A stretch of DNA of 8,859 nucleotides, from the NCBI GenBank assembly GCA_017398165.1, contig JAFQHB010000190.1, positions 1 to 8,859 of the forward strand. Reading direction: 5' to 3'. Below are positions 1 through 6,122 of this stretch, piece by piece (position 1 is the first letter of the stretch; each line of letters starts with the position of its first letter). The translations under genes and the position numbers were made by a program. This DNA is from Bacillota bacterium (GTDB lineage Bacteria > Bacillota > Dehalobacteriia > UBA4068 > UBA4997). The notes under the pieces were generated by a model that was given only the letters and a program-made list of their open reading frames with translations, made no database searches and was not told the DNA's origin.

Positions 1-2
1 AA

Positions 3-158
3 CGGACACGGTACATCTCTAAAAAACTTATAGGTTTAAATTTAAAACTGCATAGAAATCCCCGCCCGCCCGCGCAAAGCACGAAAATAGCTCGCGTCGA
101 CGGTTCGGATGGGGGTAAGTACGGAGGTAAAACCTCTGCATTTTGCCCGGAAAAATAA
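3..158 (+). CDS. Possible 3' end of a rightward gene, start outside window
   Basis: Reading frame 3 is open from the left edge to a TAA at 156-158, giving 51 codons with no start inside the window. The predicted tail is basic and glycine/proline-rich, with HRNPRPP in the middle and ending CPEK. A strong terminator hairpin begins 4 bases after the stop, which is where the end of a gene is expected. I recognise no family. The first 60 bases are A/T-rich and use TTA and ATA codons, unlike the genes to the right, so the frame may be open by chance. An open frame of this length occurs by chance often enough that this is only a weak call. Confidence 0.25.
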   Translation, partial: RTRYISKKLIGLNLKLHRNPRPPAQSTKIARVDGSDGGKYGGKTSAFCPEK

Positions 159-161
159 TAT

Positions 162-196
162 GCCCGCTCCGGTATCACAGGCGGAGCGGGCTTTTT
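162..196. terminator. Strong bidirectional intrinsic terminator
   Basis: A perfect 10-bp inverted repeat (GCCCGCTCCG at 162-171, CGGAGCGGGC at 182-191) encloses a 10-base loop and is followed on the + strand by five T. On the - strand the same stem is followed by a T-rich run (complement of 151-161). It therefore can stop transcripts entering from the left and also the leftward ABC operon, whose last stop codon is at 221-223, 30 bases before the stem. Confidence 0.85.
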
Positions 197-220
197 GGTA
201 TTCTCTGATCGCCCAGCGGG

Positions 221-1030
221 CTATTCCAGATTGAGTTTGTGCTTCATCAGCCAGTTGGTGGCGGTAAAGTAAAGTGCGCCGAAAAGCAGCGACAGTAGCA
301 GCGGTAAAAGCAGGCTGAGGTGCATTACTATCATTTGGTAATTGCTCAGTGTCAGTACTTCGGTGATAAGATGCTCGGCCAGAGCGGAGAAGCGGGCAGA
401 CATCAGCGGGACGATGGTGATAGTGCTGGCGATGAAGGATATGCCGATATAGGCGCCTATCGACCAGAGGATGCGGAAAGAATTGGCGAGATGGCCGATG
501 GCCAGCGACAGATAGACCTGCAGTATCTGCTTGGTGAGGGTGAATATCACCAGCGCGATGCCTTCCAGAAACAGCAGGCAGGCGGAGAAGCCTTCCCGGG
601 TAAGTATATCAATGATATCACTGATGCGGATGGGCTCTACGGTGAAGATAATGTTCATTGACAGGAAGGCGGCCAGACCGGTGACACCGCACCAGAATAC
701 CGCGGGTATAAGTTTGGCGGCGGTGAGCTGCCAGGTGGCTACCGGCAGCGTGTGCATCAGATAGCCCTCGTCGCGGAGCAGATTCTTGTAAAACCGCTGG
801 ATCAGCAAAATGGCGGTGACCACGAAAACCGCGGTAATGACACAGACGTAGAGCATTGACAGTGCGGACAGGAACATTCCCATCAGGAAGTATTCCTCGG
901 CCAGTTGGTGCAGGTATTCGACGCCGGCGGTCAGGCGCATCAGCAGCGTCATCGCCAGCAGGGCGGCGTATACCGGCAGCAGCGTGCGTGCCGTGGCAGT
1001 GAATTCGTGTTTTAACAGCTTGACTAACAT
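221..1030 (-). CDS. ABC-2-type transporter permease
   Basis: This 269-residue, very hydrophobic protein is the likely membrane subunit of the ABC exporter whose ATPase is encoded just upstream. I see about six membrane segments (roughly residues 15-35, 50-78, 105-130, 148-168, 188-210 and 233-257). Between the second and third lies RFYKNLLRDEGYLMHTLPV (residues 79-97), a cytoplasmic motif I associate with ABC-2-like permeases of clostridial GntR-controlled exporters. The ATG at 1028-1030 overlaps the end of the ATPase gene by 7 bases (AAATGTTAG arrangement), which implies translational coupling. The substrate cannot be read from the sequence. Relatives controlled by YtrA-type regulators respond to cell-envelope stress or peptide antibiotics, so an envelope-related export role is a reasonable guess only. 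The protein ends just before a bidirectional terminator, so this is the last gene of the operon. Confidence 0.85.
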   Translation of the reverse strand: MLVKLLKHEFTATARTLLPVYAALLAMTLLMRLTAGVEYLHQLAEEYFLMGMFLSALSMLYVCVITAVFVVTAILLIQRFYKNLLRDEGYLMHTLPVATWQLTAAKLIPAVFWCGVTGLAAFLSMNIIFTVEPIRISDIIDILTREGFSACLLFLEGIALVIFTLTKQILQVYLSLAIGHLANSFRILWSIGAYIGISFIASTITIVPLMSARFSALAEHLITEVLTLSNYQMIVMHLSLLLPLLLSLLFGALYFTATNWLMKHKLNLE

Positions 1031-1725
1031 TTGAACACCTCCCGGAAGAGTGTATCGACGCTTTTGCCGTCCTGGGCGCGGATATCATCGACGGTACGCT
1101 GCATTATCAGGCGGCCGTCACGGATGAAGATCACCTCGTCCAGTATTTGCTCGATATCGGCGATCAGATGGGTGGATATCAGGATGGTGGCCTGCGGGTC
1201 GTAATTATTGATGATCGTACGCAGGATATAATCGCGCGCGGCGGGGTCAACACCGGCTATCGGCTCATCCAGACAGTAAAGGCGGGCGCTGCGGCTCATC
1301 ACCAGGATAAGCTGTACTTTCTCTCTGGTACCCTTGGAGAGGGTACGCAGGCGGGCGTTATCGTCAATATCCAGGCTGTGCAGCATTTCTGCGGCGCGGG
1401 TGCTGTCGAAATCACTGTAAAAATCCCGGAAAAAGTTGATGGCCTCGCGCACCTTCATACCGTCATCCAGATAGGTGCGCTCCGGCAGGTAAGATACGAT
1501 AGCTTTGGTTTCTTTGCCCGGCGGCAGGCCGTCGATGCGGATAGTGCCGGAAGTCGGCGTCAGCAGGCCGTTGATCAGCTTGAGCAGTGTGGTCTTGCCG
1601 CTGCCGTTGGGGCCGAGCAGCCCGACTATCCGGCCGGGCGCCAGCTCCAGATCCAGACCTTGCAGAGCCTGTTTGCGGCCGTAGGTCTTGCTGAGGGCGC
1701 TGCATTTCAGTATCATATCAGTCAA
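1024..1725 (-). CDS. ABC transporter ATP-binding protein
   Basis: This 233-residue cytoplasmic ATPase powers the neighbouring permease. Visible motifs are Walker A GPNGSGKT (residues 38-45), the signature LSKGT (129-133, in place of LSGGQ), Walker B LYCLDEP with catalytic Glu154, the D-loop AGVDP (157-161) and the switch histidine His186 in ISTHL. The Q-loop position reads YLPER (79-83), with Glu82 where Gln is canonical; related single-domain exporter ATPases often show an acidic residue here. The chosen start is the TTG at 1725, because AAGGAG (1735-1740) lies 9 bases upstream. The next in-frame ATG (1716) would be 18 bases from it. The TTG start overlaps the end of the GntR gene by 8 bases. 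The family is that of YtrB-type or ABC-2 exporters; the substrate is unknown. Confidence 0.95.
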   Translation of the reverse strand: MTDMILKCSALSKTYGRKQALQGLDLELAPGRIVGLLGPNGSGKTTLLKLINGLLTPTSGTIRIDGLPPGKETKAIVSYLPERTYLDDGMKVREAINFFRDFYSDFDSTRAAEMLHSLDIDDNARLRTLSKGTREKVQLILVMSRSARLYCLDEPIAGVDPAARDYILRTIINNYDPQATILISTHLIADIEQILDEVIFIRDGRLIMQRTVDDIRAQDGKSVDTLFREVFKC

Positions 1726-2137
1726 TTTGCATCACTCCTTCGTTTGGTGTATCGGGTCCCGGTAATTGGGGACGGTCTGCCCGGATATGCTCGGCCAGCA
1801 GGTCGGCGGCATCTTCGGGTGAGAAGCCCAGAGTCTGCATATTCTGCAGAAAGTCATTGACGTGCCGGACGGCGGTGCGCCGGCGCAGGTTTTGCAGCAG
1901 CAGGGCATCATCGGTGATGAAGCGGCCGCTGGTGCGTTGGCTGTATACCAGACCGCCGCGTTCCAGCTCGGCCAGCGCCTTTTGCATAGTATTGGGGTTG
2001 ACGGCGGCCTGGGCGGCCAGCTCGCGTACTGAGGGCAGACGGTCACCGGGCTGGTATTCGCCGCTGATGATCTTTTGCTGGATATGCTCGATCAGCTGCA
2101 GGTATATCGGCCGGTCAGGCGCGAAGTCCCAGGGCAT
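1718..2137 (-). CDS. GntR-family transcriptional regulator, YtrA subfamily
   Basis: This is a 139-residue DNA-binding regulator. The N-terminal winged helix-turn-helix covers about residues 10-75, with the GntR hallmarks PIYLQL (10-15), GDRLPSVRELA (31-41), VNPNTMQKAL (46-55) and LVYSQRTSGRF (63-73). The C-terminal part is short (about 65 residues, mostly helical, ending MQID), with no FadR- or UTRA-type ligand domain. That size and layout is typical of the YtrA subfamily, which usually represses its own ABC transporter operon. I start it at ATG 2135-2137 because AAGGAGGTG lies 6 bases upstream. A longer frame from 2197 would add 20 residues, but that ATG lies inside the start-site region and lacks a ribosome binding site. 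The gene leads the operon with the ATPase and permease. A likely operator lies at 2169-2188, so autoregulation is inferred. Confidence 0.93.
   Translation of the reverse strand: MPWDFAPDRPIYLQLIEHIQQKIISGEYQPGDRLPSVRELAAQAAVNPNTMQKALAELERGGLVYSQRTSGRFITDDALLLQNLRRRTAVRHVNDFLQNMQTLGFSPEDAADLLAEHIRADRPQLPGPDTPNEGVMQID
1735..1740 (-). promoter_or_regulatory. Ribosome binding site for the TTG-started ABC ATPase
   Basis: AAGGAG on the - strand lies inside the last codons of the regulator gene, 9 bases before TTG at 1725. It supports the TTG over the internal ATG at 1716 and suggests coupled translation. Confidence 0.6.
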
Positions 2138-2143
2138 TGTGGG

Positions 2144-2152
2144 CACCTCCTT
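2144..2152 (-). promoter_or_regulatory. Ribosome binding site fixing the GntR start
   Basis: AAGGAGGTG on the - strand is a near-perfect anti-16S match, 6 bases from ATG at 2137. It decides the start against the upstream in-frame ATG at 2197. Confidence 0.85.
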
Positions 2153-2168
2153 GATTTTTTTGTATGAC

Positions 2169-2188
2169 TGTATTAACTGTCTAATACA
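2169..2188. promoter_or_regulatory. Likely operator of the GntR/YtrA-type regulator
   Basis: TGTATTA (2169-2175) and TAATACA (2182-2188) form a perfect 7-bp inverted repeat around 6 bases. The repeat directly abuts the downstream side of the -10 box of the leftward promoter, so a bound dimer would cover the transcription start. Location and symmetry fit a GntR-family dimer site; assignment to this regulator is inferred from adjacency. Confidence 0.7.
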
Positions 2189-2216
2189 ATTATACACGGT
2201 TTCGGCTCTCTGTCAA
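2189..2216 (-). promoter_or_regulatory. Promoter of the gntR-ABC operon
   Basis: On the - strand, consensus TTGACA (2211-2216) and consensus TATAAT (2189-2194) are separated by 16 bases, a sigma-70/sigma-A promoter with both boxes exact. Such a strong promoter makes sense if it is normally held off by the repressor site immediately downstream. Expected start is near 2182, giving a leader of about 45 bases. Confidence 0.85.
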
Positions 2217-2219
2217 GTA

Positions 2220-2270
2220 TCAGTATTAAACTTTACGAAAACTTTACATAAAGCCTGATTTGGATTTTAC
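2220..2270 (+). promoter_or_regulatory. Candidate PHO box upstream of the Na+/Pi transporter
   Basis: CTTTACG (2231-2237) AAAA CTTTACA (2242-2248) TAAA is a direct repeat with an 11-base period and A/T-only spacers. It is preceded by another TAAA spacer at 2227-2230. This is the architecture of PhoB/PhoP binding sites: about 7-bp half-sites plus 4-bp A/T spacers, or TTAACA-like repeats with 5-base gaps. A further TTTTACC lies at 2265-2271 but is about one base out of phase. A possible weak -10 (TAAACT, 2281-2286) follows about 10 bases later. The position, directly before a phosphate transporter and a PhoB-like regulator, supports the reading; no binding matrix was run. Confidence 0.5.
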
Positions 2271-2348
2271 CTTGACAGGCTAAACTTAACGAGGAATTTG
2301 CAAAAGAGTCAAAAAAAGAAGCGGTCTGCCGGATGCAGGTCGGGAAAC

Positions 2349-2353
2349 GGAGA
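2349..2353 (+). promoter_or_regulatory. Ribosome binding site fixing the Na+/Pi transporter start
   Basis: GGAGA lies 6 bases before ATG 2360. It supports that start over the in-frame ATG at 2333, which would add nine basic residues not usual for the family and has only a poor upstream site. Confidence 0.65.
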
Positions 2354-2359
2354 AAACAT

Positions 2360-4123
2360 ATGGATATTTTCAGTTGGTTTACATGGTTTGGCGGTCTGGC
2401 GTTCTTCCTCTATGGTATGAACATCATGAGCGAAGGTTTGGAGAGACAATCCGGCAACAGCCTTTCGGCATTGTTGGAGAAAATGACCTCCAATCCTATT
2501 AAAGGCGTGCTGCTGGGTGCGGCGGTAACTGCCGTTATTCAGTCGTCCTCGGCGACTACCGTTATGGTAGTGGGTTTTGTAAACTCCGGCATTATGAAGC
2601 TGCGTCAGGCATTGAGCATTATTATGGGCGCCAATATCGGTACCACCATTACCGCATGGTTTTTGAGCCTTATCAGTATCGACAGCGGTAATATCTGGGT
2701 CAAGCTGCTCAAGCCTTCTTCTTTCTCGCCGATAATCGCGGTGGTGGGCATCTTTTTGTTTATGTTTACCAAAAGCCAGCGCAAGCGTGATATAGGTGCT
2801 ATCTGTCTGGGTTTTGCGCTGCTGATGTTTGGTATGGATACTATGTCCGATGCGGTGGCGCCACTTTCGGATATGCCGGAATTCGCCAATCTGCTGCTGA
2901 TGTTCCAGAATCCGCTGCTCGGCCTGCTGATGGGTATGGTGATGACCGCCGTTATCCAGAGTTCTTCGGCTTCGGTGGGTATTCTGCAGGCGCTGACTAT
3001 CTCGGGTGCGGTGACTTACGGTGCAGCCATCCCGATCATCCTCGGCCAGAATATCGGTACCTGTGTGACGGCGATGCTTTCTTCTATCGGTACCAACAAA
3101 AACGCCAGACGCGCGGCGCTGGGCCATTTGTTCTTTAATATCATCGGTGCGGCTATCTTTATGGTGGCTTTTTACGGCGCGCACGCCATTATCCGGTTTG
3201 ATTTCTTTGATCAGCCTCTGGAGGCTTTCCACGTGGCTATCATCCACAGTATTTTCAACGTTACCTGTACTCTGGTGCTGCTGCCTTTCCTGGGTGCGCT
3301 GGAGAAGCTGGTCTGCACCATCCTGAAGGATGAGCCGCAGGCTGCCGATGCCGAGATCGAGCTGTTGGACGAGCGTCTGCTGGAAGCCCCCGGTGTTGGT
3401 CTGGCGCAGGCCGAAAAGCGTGCTGTCGAGATGGGTGCCATGGGCAGGGAGAGCCTGCAGCTCAGCTTTGATCTGATGAGCAAGTATGATAAGCACAAGG
3501 CGGAGACTATCGAGACCAACGAGGATCGCATTGATACCTATGAGGATCGTCTGGGTACATATCTGGTGAAGCTGTCCGGCCGCAGCCTCTCGGCTACCGA
3601 CAGCCGCCACGTGTCCAAGATATTGCATACCATCAGTGATTTTGAGCGCATCGGCGATCATACCTGCAATCTGCTCAATTCCGCCAGAGAGCTGCACGAA
3701 AAGAAACTGAGCTTCTCGGAGCCGGCTATTGCCGACCTGCAGGTGCTGCAGCGTGCGGTGGAGGATATTATGGAACTCTCGCTCAAGGCTTTTGAGACGG
3801 AAGATATACGATATGCCGTGCAGGTAGAGCCGATGGAAGAAGTCATCGACGTATTGTGCGATGATATGAAAAACCGCCACATCGACCGTATGCAGCGCGG
3901 GCTGTGCTCGCTGGAGAAAGGCTTCATTTACCTGGATGTGCTGACCAATCTGGAGCGTATCTCGGATCATTGTTCGAATCTGGCGGTCTGCATCATCGAA
4001 CTGCAGCACGATCGTTTCGAGACGCACGAATATATGAACAAGCTGAAATCCTCTGGTTCGGCGGGCAGCGCGCAGTATATGGCGATGTATGAGGAGTTTT
4101 TGCGGAAATATCCCTTGTCTTAG
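2360..4123 (+). CDS. Na+/phosphate cotransporter with C-terminal PhoU domain
   Basis: This 587-residue membrane protein is of the NptA/YjbB type (Na/Pi cotransporter, SLC34-like) and is expected to couple Na+ entry to phosphate movement. Two inverted-topology repeats each carry the hallmark QSSSA (residues 61-65 and 200-204), followed by GANIGTT (90-96) and GQNIGTC (229-235). Hydrophobic segments fill about residues 5-310. A soluble PhoU-like helical domain occupies about 350-550. It has paired acidic metal-binding motifs: NEDRIDTYED (387-396) with DFERIGDH (427-434), then EEVIDVLCDD (493-502) with NLERISDH (530-537). The start is set at 2360 because GGAGA lies 6 bases upstream and MDIFSWF matches the usual N-terminus of the family. 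The frame extends nine codons further to 2333. Length is normal for the fused family. It is the first gene of a unit with the phosphate-type two-component system. The PhoU domain may carry the transporter's phosphate signal to the kinase (inference). Confidence 0.95.
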   Translation: MDIFSWFTWFGGLAFFLYGMNIMSEGLERQSGNSLSALLEKMTSNPIKGVLLGAAVTAVIQSSSATTVMVVGFVNSGIMKLRQALSIIMGANIGTTITAWFLSLISIDSGNIWVKLLKPSSFSPIIAVVGIFLFMFTKSQRKRDIGAICLGFALLMFGMDTMSDAVAPLSDMPEFANLLLMFQNPLLGLLMGMVMTAVIQSSSASVGILQALTISGAVTYGAAIPIILGQNIGTCVTAMLSSIGTNKNARRAALGHLFFNIIGAAIFMVAFYGAHAIIRFDFFDQPLEAFHVAIIHSIFNVTCTLVLLPFLGALEKLVCTILKDEPQAADAEIELLDERLLEAPGVGLAQAEKRAVEMGAMGRESLQLSFDLMSKYDKHKAETIETNEDRIDTYEDRLGTYLVKLSGRSLSATDSRHVSKILHTISDFERIGDHTCNLLNSARELHEKKLSFSEPAIADLQVLQRAVEDIMELSLKAFETEDIRYAVQVEPMEEVIDVLCDDMKNRHIDRMQRGLCSLEKGFIYLDVLTNLERISDHCSNLAVCIIELQHDRFETHEYMNKLKSSGSAGSAQYMAMYEEFLRKYPLS

Positions 4124-4144
4124 GGCGGTCACCTGCTATATAAT
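4115..4144 (+). promoter_or_regulatory. Possible internal promoter before the response regulator
   Basis: TATAAT (4139-4144) has a partial -35, TTGTCT (4115-4120), 18 bases upstream, overlapping the end of the transporter gene. The start site would be near 4151, leaving only about 12 untranslated bases before ATG 4163. It could give basal expression of the two-component pair apart from the transporter. The call rests on sequence match only. Confidence 0.35.
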
Positions 4145-4162
4145 TATGGTGGGTGAGTTTGG

Positions 4163-4822
4163 ATGATCTATATTGTAGAGGATGACAGCAACATCCGTCA
4201 GATGGAAAGCTATGCGCTGAAAAACAGCGGCTTTGCCATCAAGGAGTTTGAATGTGCCGCTGATTTTTGGGCGGAATGTGAAAAAGAACTGCCGGAGCTG
4301 CTGATACTGGATATTATGCTGCCGGGCGAGGACGGCTATGCCGTGCTGCGCAAGCTCAGGCAGAACAGCCGCACCAGAGATATCCCCGTCATTATGGTGA
4401 CGGCCAAAAGCTCGGAGCTGGATGCTGTGCGCGGGCTGGATGAGGGTGCGGATGATTATATCGTCAAGCCTTTCGGCATTATTGAATTTGTTGCACGGGT
4501 CAAGGTGGTGCTGCGGCGGCTGGCCAAACCGGCCGCCACGCTGTCTTTTGGCGATGTGGTGCTGGATGATGACAAACGGCTGGTCTACGAGCGCGGGCGT
4601 GAATGCAGCCTGACCTTTAAGGAATATGAGCTGCTGAAGCTGCTGCTGCAAAATTGCGGTATTGTGCTGTCGCGCGAGCGTATTATGGACCGCGTCTGGG
4701 GTATGGATTTCGAGGGGGAGAGCCGTACGGTGGATATGCACATCAAGACGCTGCGCCAGAAGCTGGGCGAGAGTGCCTCCATCATCAAGACGGTACGCAA
4801 CGTGGGCTATAAGATCGACTGA
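4163..4822 (+). CDS. phoP: PhoP/PhoB-like response regulator (OmpR family)
   Basis: This 219-residue cytoplasmic transcription factor is activated by phosphorylation. The receiver domain (about 1-118) has the acidic pair Asp7/Asp8, phosphoacceptor Asp50 in LILDIMLP, switch Thr80 in MVTA and Lys102 in VKPF. The C-terminal OmpR-type winged helix (about 128-219) includes LTFKEYELLKLL (150-161), RERIMDRVWG (171-180), the recognition segment SRTVDMHIKTLRQKL (187-201) and VRNVGYKID at the end. The length is slightly short for the family but complete. The start codon follows a modest ribosome binding site (GGTGGGTGAG, from 4149). It lies 39 bases after the transporter and 66 bases before the kinase. 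Identification as the phosphate regulator rests on the neighbouring PhoU-fused transporter and the candidate PHO box. By sequence alone it could be another OmpR-family regulator. Confidence 0.93.
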   Translation: MIYIVEDDSNIRQMESYALKNSGFAIKEFECAADFWAECEKELPELLILDIMLPGEDGYAVLRKLRQNSRTRDIPVIMVTAKSSELDAVRGLDEGADDYIVKPFGIIEFVARVKVVLRRLAKPAATLSFGDVVLDDDKRLVYERGRECSLTFKEYELLKLLLQNCGIVLSRERIMDRVWGMDFEGESRTVDMHIKTLRQKLGESASIIKTVRNVGYKID

Positions 4823-4888
4823 CAGCCTGACCGAAAGATCAACTGAAAGATCACTTTAACGCTATCAATAGGATATGGGAGGCCGCTT

Positions 4889-5920
4889 ATGGCGAAGAAG
4901 CTTTTTTGGCGGTTTTGCTGGCTGGGGGCGCTGATGACGGCACTGACCGGCCTGATGTATATGCTCTATGGCAGACTGTTTGACGGCTTGCCGCATTTTG
5001 GTGTGCGGCAGGCTGTTTTTTTGGTGCTGGGGGCGGGGGTGTGGCTGCTGGCACTGGGGGTACTGGCTCGGCGGCTGACGCAGAACATTGTCAACCCGCT
5101 GGTGGCGGCGGCCAGCGATGCGGATGATAGCGATGCCGATGATCTGGTGTACAGCGTGCCGTATCCCGAGCTGATGCCCTTTATCGACGCATTACAGCGG
5201 CGGCAGGTGCAAAAGGAGGAGAACGTACGCCAGCGGCAGGAGTTCTCGGCCAATGTATCGCACGAGCTGAAAACACCGCTGACCTCTATATCCGGTTATG
5301 CCGAGATGATCGAAACGGGTATGGCGCGGGATGAGGACATCAAGGAATTTGCCGGTAAGATCCACGCCGAGGCCGGGCGATTGATCGAGCTGATCCGCGA
5401 TATTATCAAGCTGTCGGAGCTGGATGAGCCGCAGGCCGCCGAAGGCTTTGGTGAGCAGGATCTGCTGCCGGTGGCGCAGGATACCGCCGGGCTGCTGGAA
5501 TTCAACGCCCGCAAGGCGGATGTGGAGCTATCGGTGCGCGGGGTGGATGCCTGGGTATACGGCAAGCACGAATTGCTGGAGGAATTGATATACAATCTGT
5601 GTGATAACGCCATACGCTATAACCGTCCGGGCGGCGAGGTGCGCGTACTGGTGGAGGCTGTACCGGACGGTGGGGCGCGGCTGACGGTATCCGATACCGG
5701 CATCGGCATCCCGGAGGAGCATCAGGAGCGGATATTTGAGCGGTTTTACCGGGCGGACAAGAGCCGCAGCAAGGCATCGGGCGGCACCGGTCTGGGGCTG
5801 GCCATCGTGAAGCATATTGTGATGCAGCACGAAGCGCAGTTATCGCTGCACAGCGAGGTCGGCGTAGGGACGGACATTGTGATCGTTTTCCCGCCTGTAC
5901 CGGCCAGGCCGCAGGAATAG
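4889..5920 (+). CDS. phoR: PhoR-like sensor histidine kinase
   Basis: This 343-residue membrane kinase is the likely partner of the adjacent response regulator. Two transmembrane helices (about 8-28 and 42-62) leave only a loop of about 13 residues outside. No PAS domain or clear HAMP is visible; an acidic linker (DADDSDADD, 77-85) leads to the catalytic core. HisKA holds the phosphorylated His125 in SHELKTPLT. The ATPase domain has the N box NLCDN (236-240), G1 VSDTGIGIP (267-275), F box ERFYRAD (284-290) and G2 GGTGLGLAIV (298-307). ATG 4889 follows GGGAGG (4877-4882) at a good distance. Full PhoR proteins usually carry extracytoplasmic and PAS domains. Their absence suggests sensing through the membrane or a partner such as the PhoU domain encoded upstream (inference). 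The specific phosphate role depends on context. Confidence 0.92.
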   Translation: MAKKLFWRFCWLGALMTALTGLMYMLYGRLFDGLPHFGVRQAVFLVLGAGVWLLALGVLARRLTQNIVNPLVAAASDADDSDADDLVYSVPYPELMPFIDALQRRQVQKEENVRQRQEFSANVSHELKTPLTSISGYAEMIETGMARDEDIKEFAGKIHAEAGRLIELIRDIIKLSELDEPQAAEGFGEQDLLPVAQDTAGLLEFNARKADVELSVRGVDAWVYGKHELLEELIYNLCDNAIRYNRPGGEVRVLVEAVPDGGARLTVSDTGIGIPEEHQERIFERFYRADKSRSKASGGTGLGLAIVKHIVMQHEAQLSLHSEVGVGTDIVIVFPPVPARPQE

Positions 5921-5946
5921 CGCAGAAAGTTTGGTACGGCCTATGT

Positions 5947-5978
5947 GGCGCAGGTGCGGGGTGAGCCCTGCCTGCTCC
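5947..5978 (+). other. Stem-loop after the sensor kinase, no U-tract
   Basis: GGCGCAGG (5947-5954) pairs with CCTGCTCC (5971-5978) with one mismatch. After a 2-base bulge, CGGGG (5957-5961) pairs with CCCTG (5966-5970) around a TGAG loop, with one G-U pair. That makes about 12 paired positions, 26 bases after the kinase stop. It is followed by a run of A, not T, so it is not a classical terminator. It may stabilise the 3' end of the upstream mRNA or act as a processing or regulatory element. I see no known RNA family. Confidence 0.4.
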
Positions 5979-6028
5979 TGCCAAAAAAAGCTGCTGCAAT
6001 TAGCGGGAAATTTGCTGAGTATCAGGAT

Positions 6029-6056
6029 TTGGGCAGGAAAAACCGACCGGTATAGA
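6029..6056 (+). promoter_or_regulatory. Possible murA promoter
   Basis: TTGGGC (6029-6034) and TATAGA (6051-6056) are separated by 16 bases, the best sigma-A-like pair in the gap before murA. The predicted start near 6063 leaves a leader of about 60 A/T-rich bases. Both boxes are imperfect. Confidence 0.3.
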
Positions 6057-6081
6057 GAATAAAATTTATTTGAGATTTTTC

Positions 6082-6108
6082 AGGCTGGATTTTTCCGGTC
6101 CGGCTTTT
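6082..6108 (+). terminator. Possible weak terminator or attenuator before murA
   Basis: AGGCTGG (6082-6088) can pair with CCGGCTT (6100-6106) through G-U wobbles, and the stem runs directly into TTTT (6105-6108). The same right arm can instead pair over a long loop with CCGACCGG at 6043-6050 (via CCGGTCCGG, 6095-6103, one bulged C). The element ends 3 bases before the murA ribosome binding site. It may end upstream readthrough or modulate murA. The T-run is short, so confidence is low. Confidence 0.3.
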
Positions 6109-6122
6109 ATGGAGGATGACCT

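Noticed and set aside
60..130. Possible 3' end of a structured RNA (GC-rich stretch with GTTCGG)
   Set aside because: It does not match a tRNA/tmRNA T-arm with CCA end, or RNase P or SRP RNA ends, on either strand.
124..136. Small inverted repeat GAGGT-AAA-ACCTC
   Set aside because: Five base pairs with a three-base loop and no T-run; within chance expectation.
1147..1860. 237-codon + strand frame over the ABC ATPase and GntR genes
   Set aside because: It spans two genes that are certain on the other strand and shows no recognisable domain.
2309..4132. 607-codon open frame on the - strand covering the whole transporter gene
   Set aside because: Its translation is rich in His, Gln and Arg with no domain pattern, and it mirrors the codon bias of the clear NptA-PhoU gene on the + strand. 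It is an antisense shadow.
4823..4860. Direct repeat of AAAGATCA between regulator and kinase
   Set aside because: Two copies at a 14-base spacing that do not match PHO-box half-sites; probably incidental.
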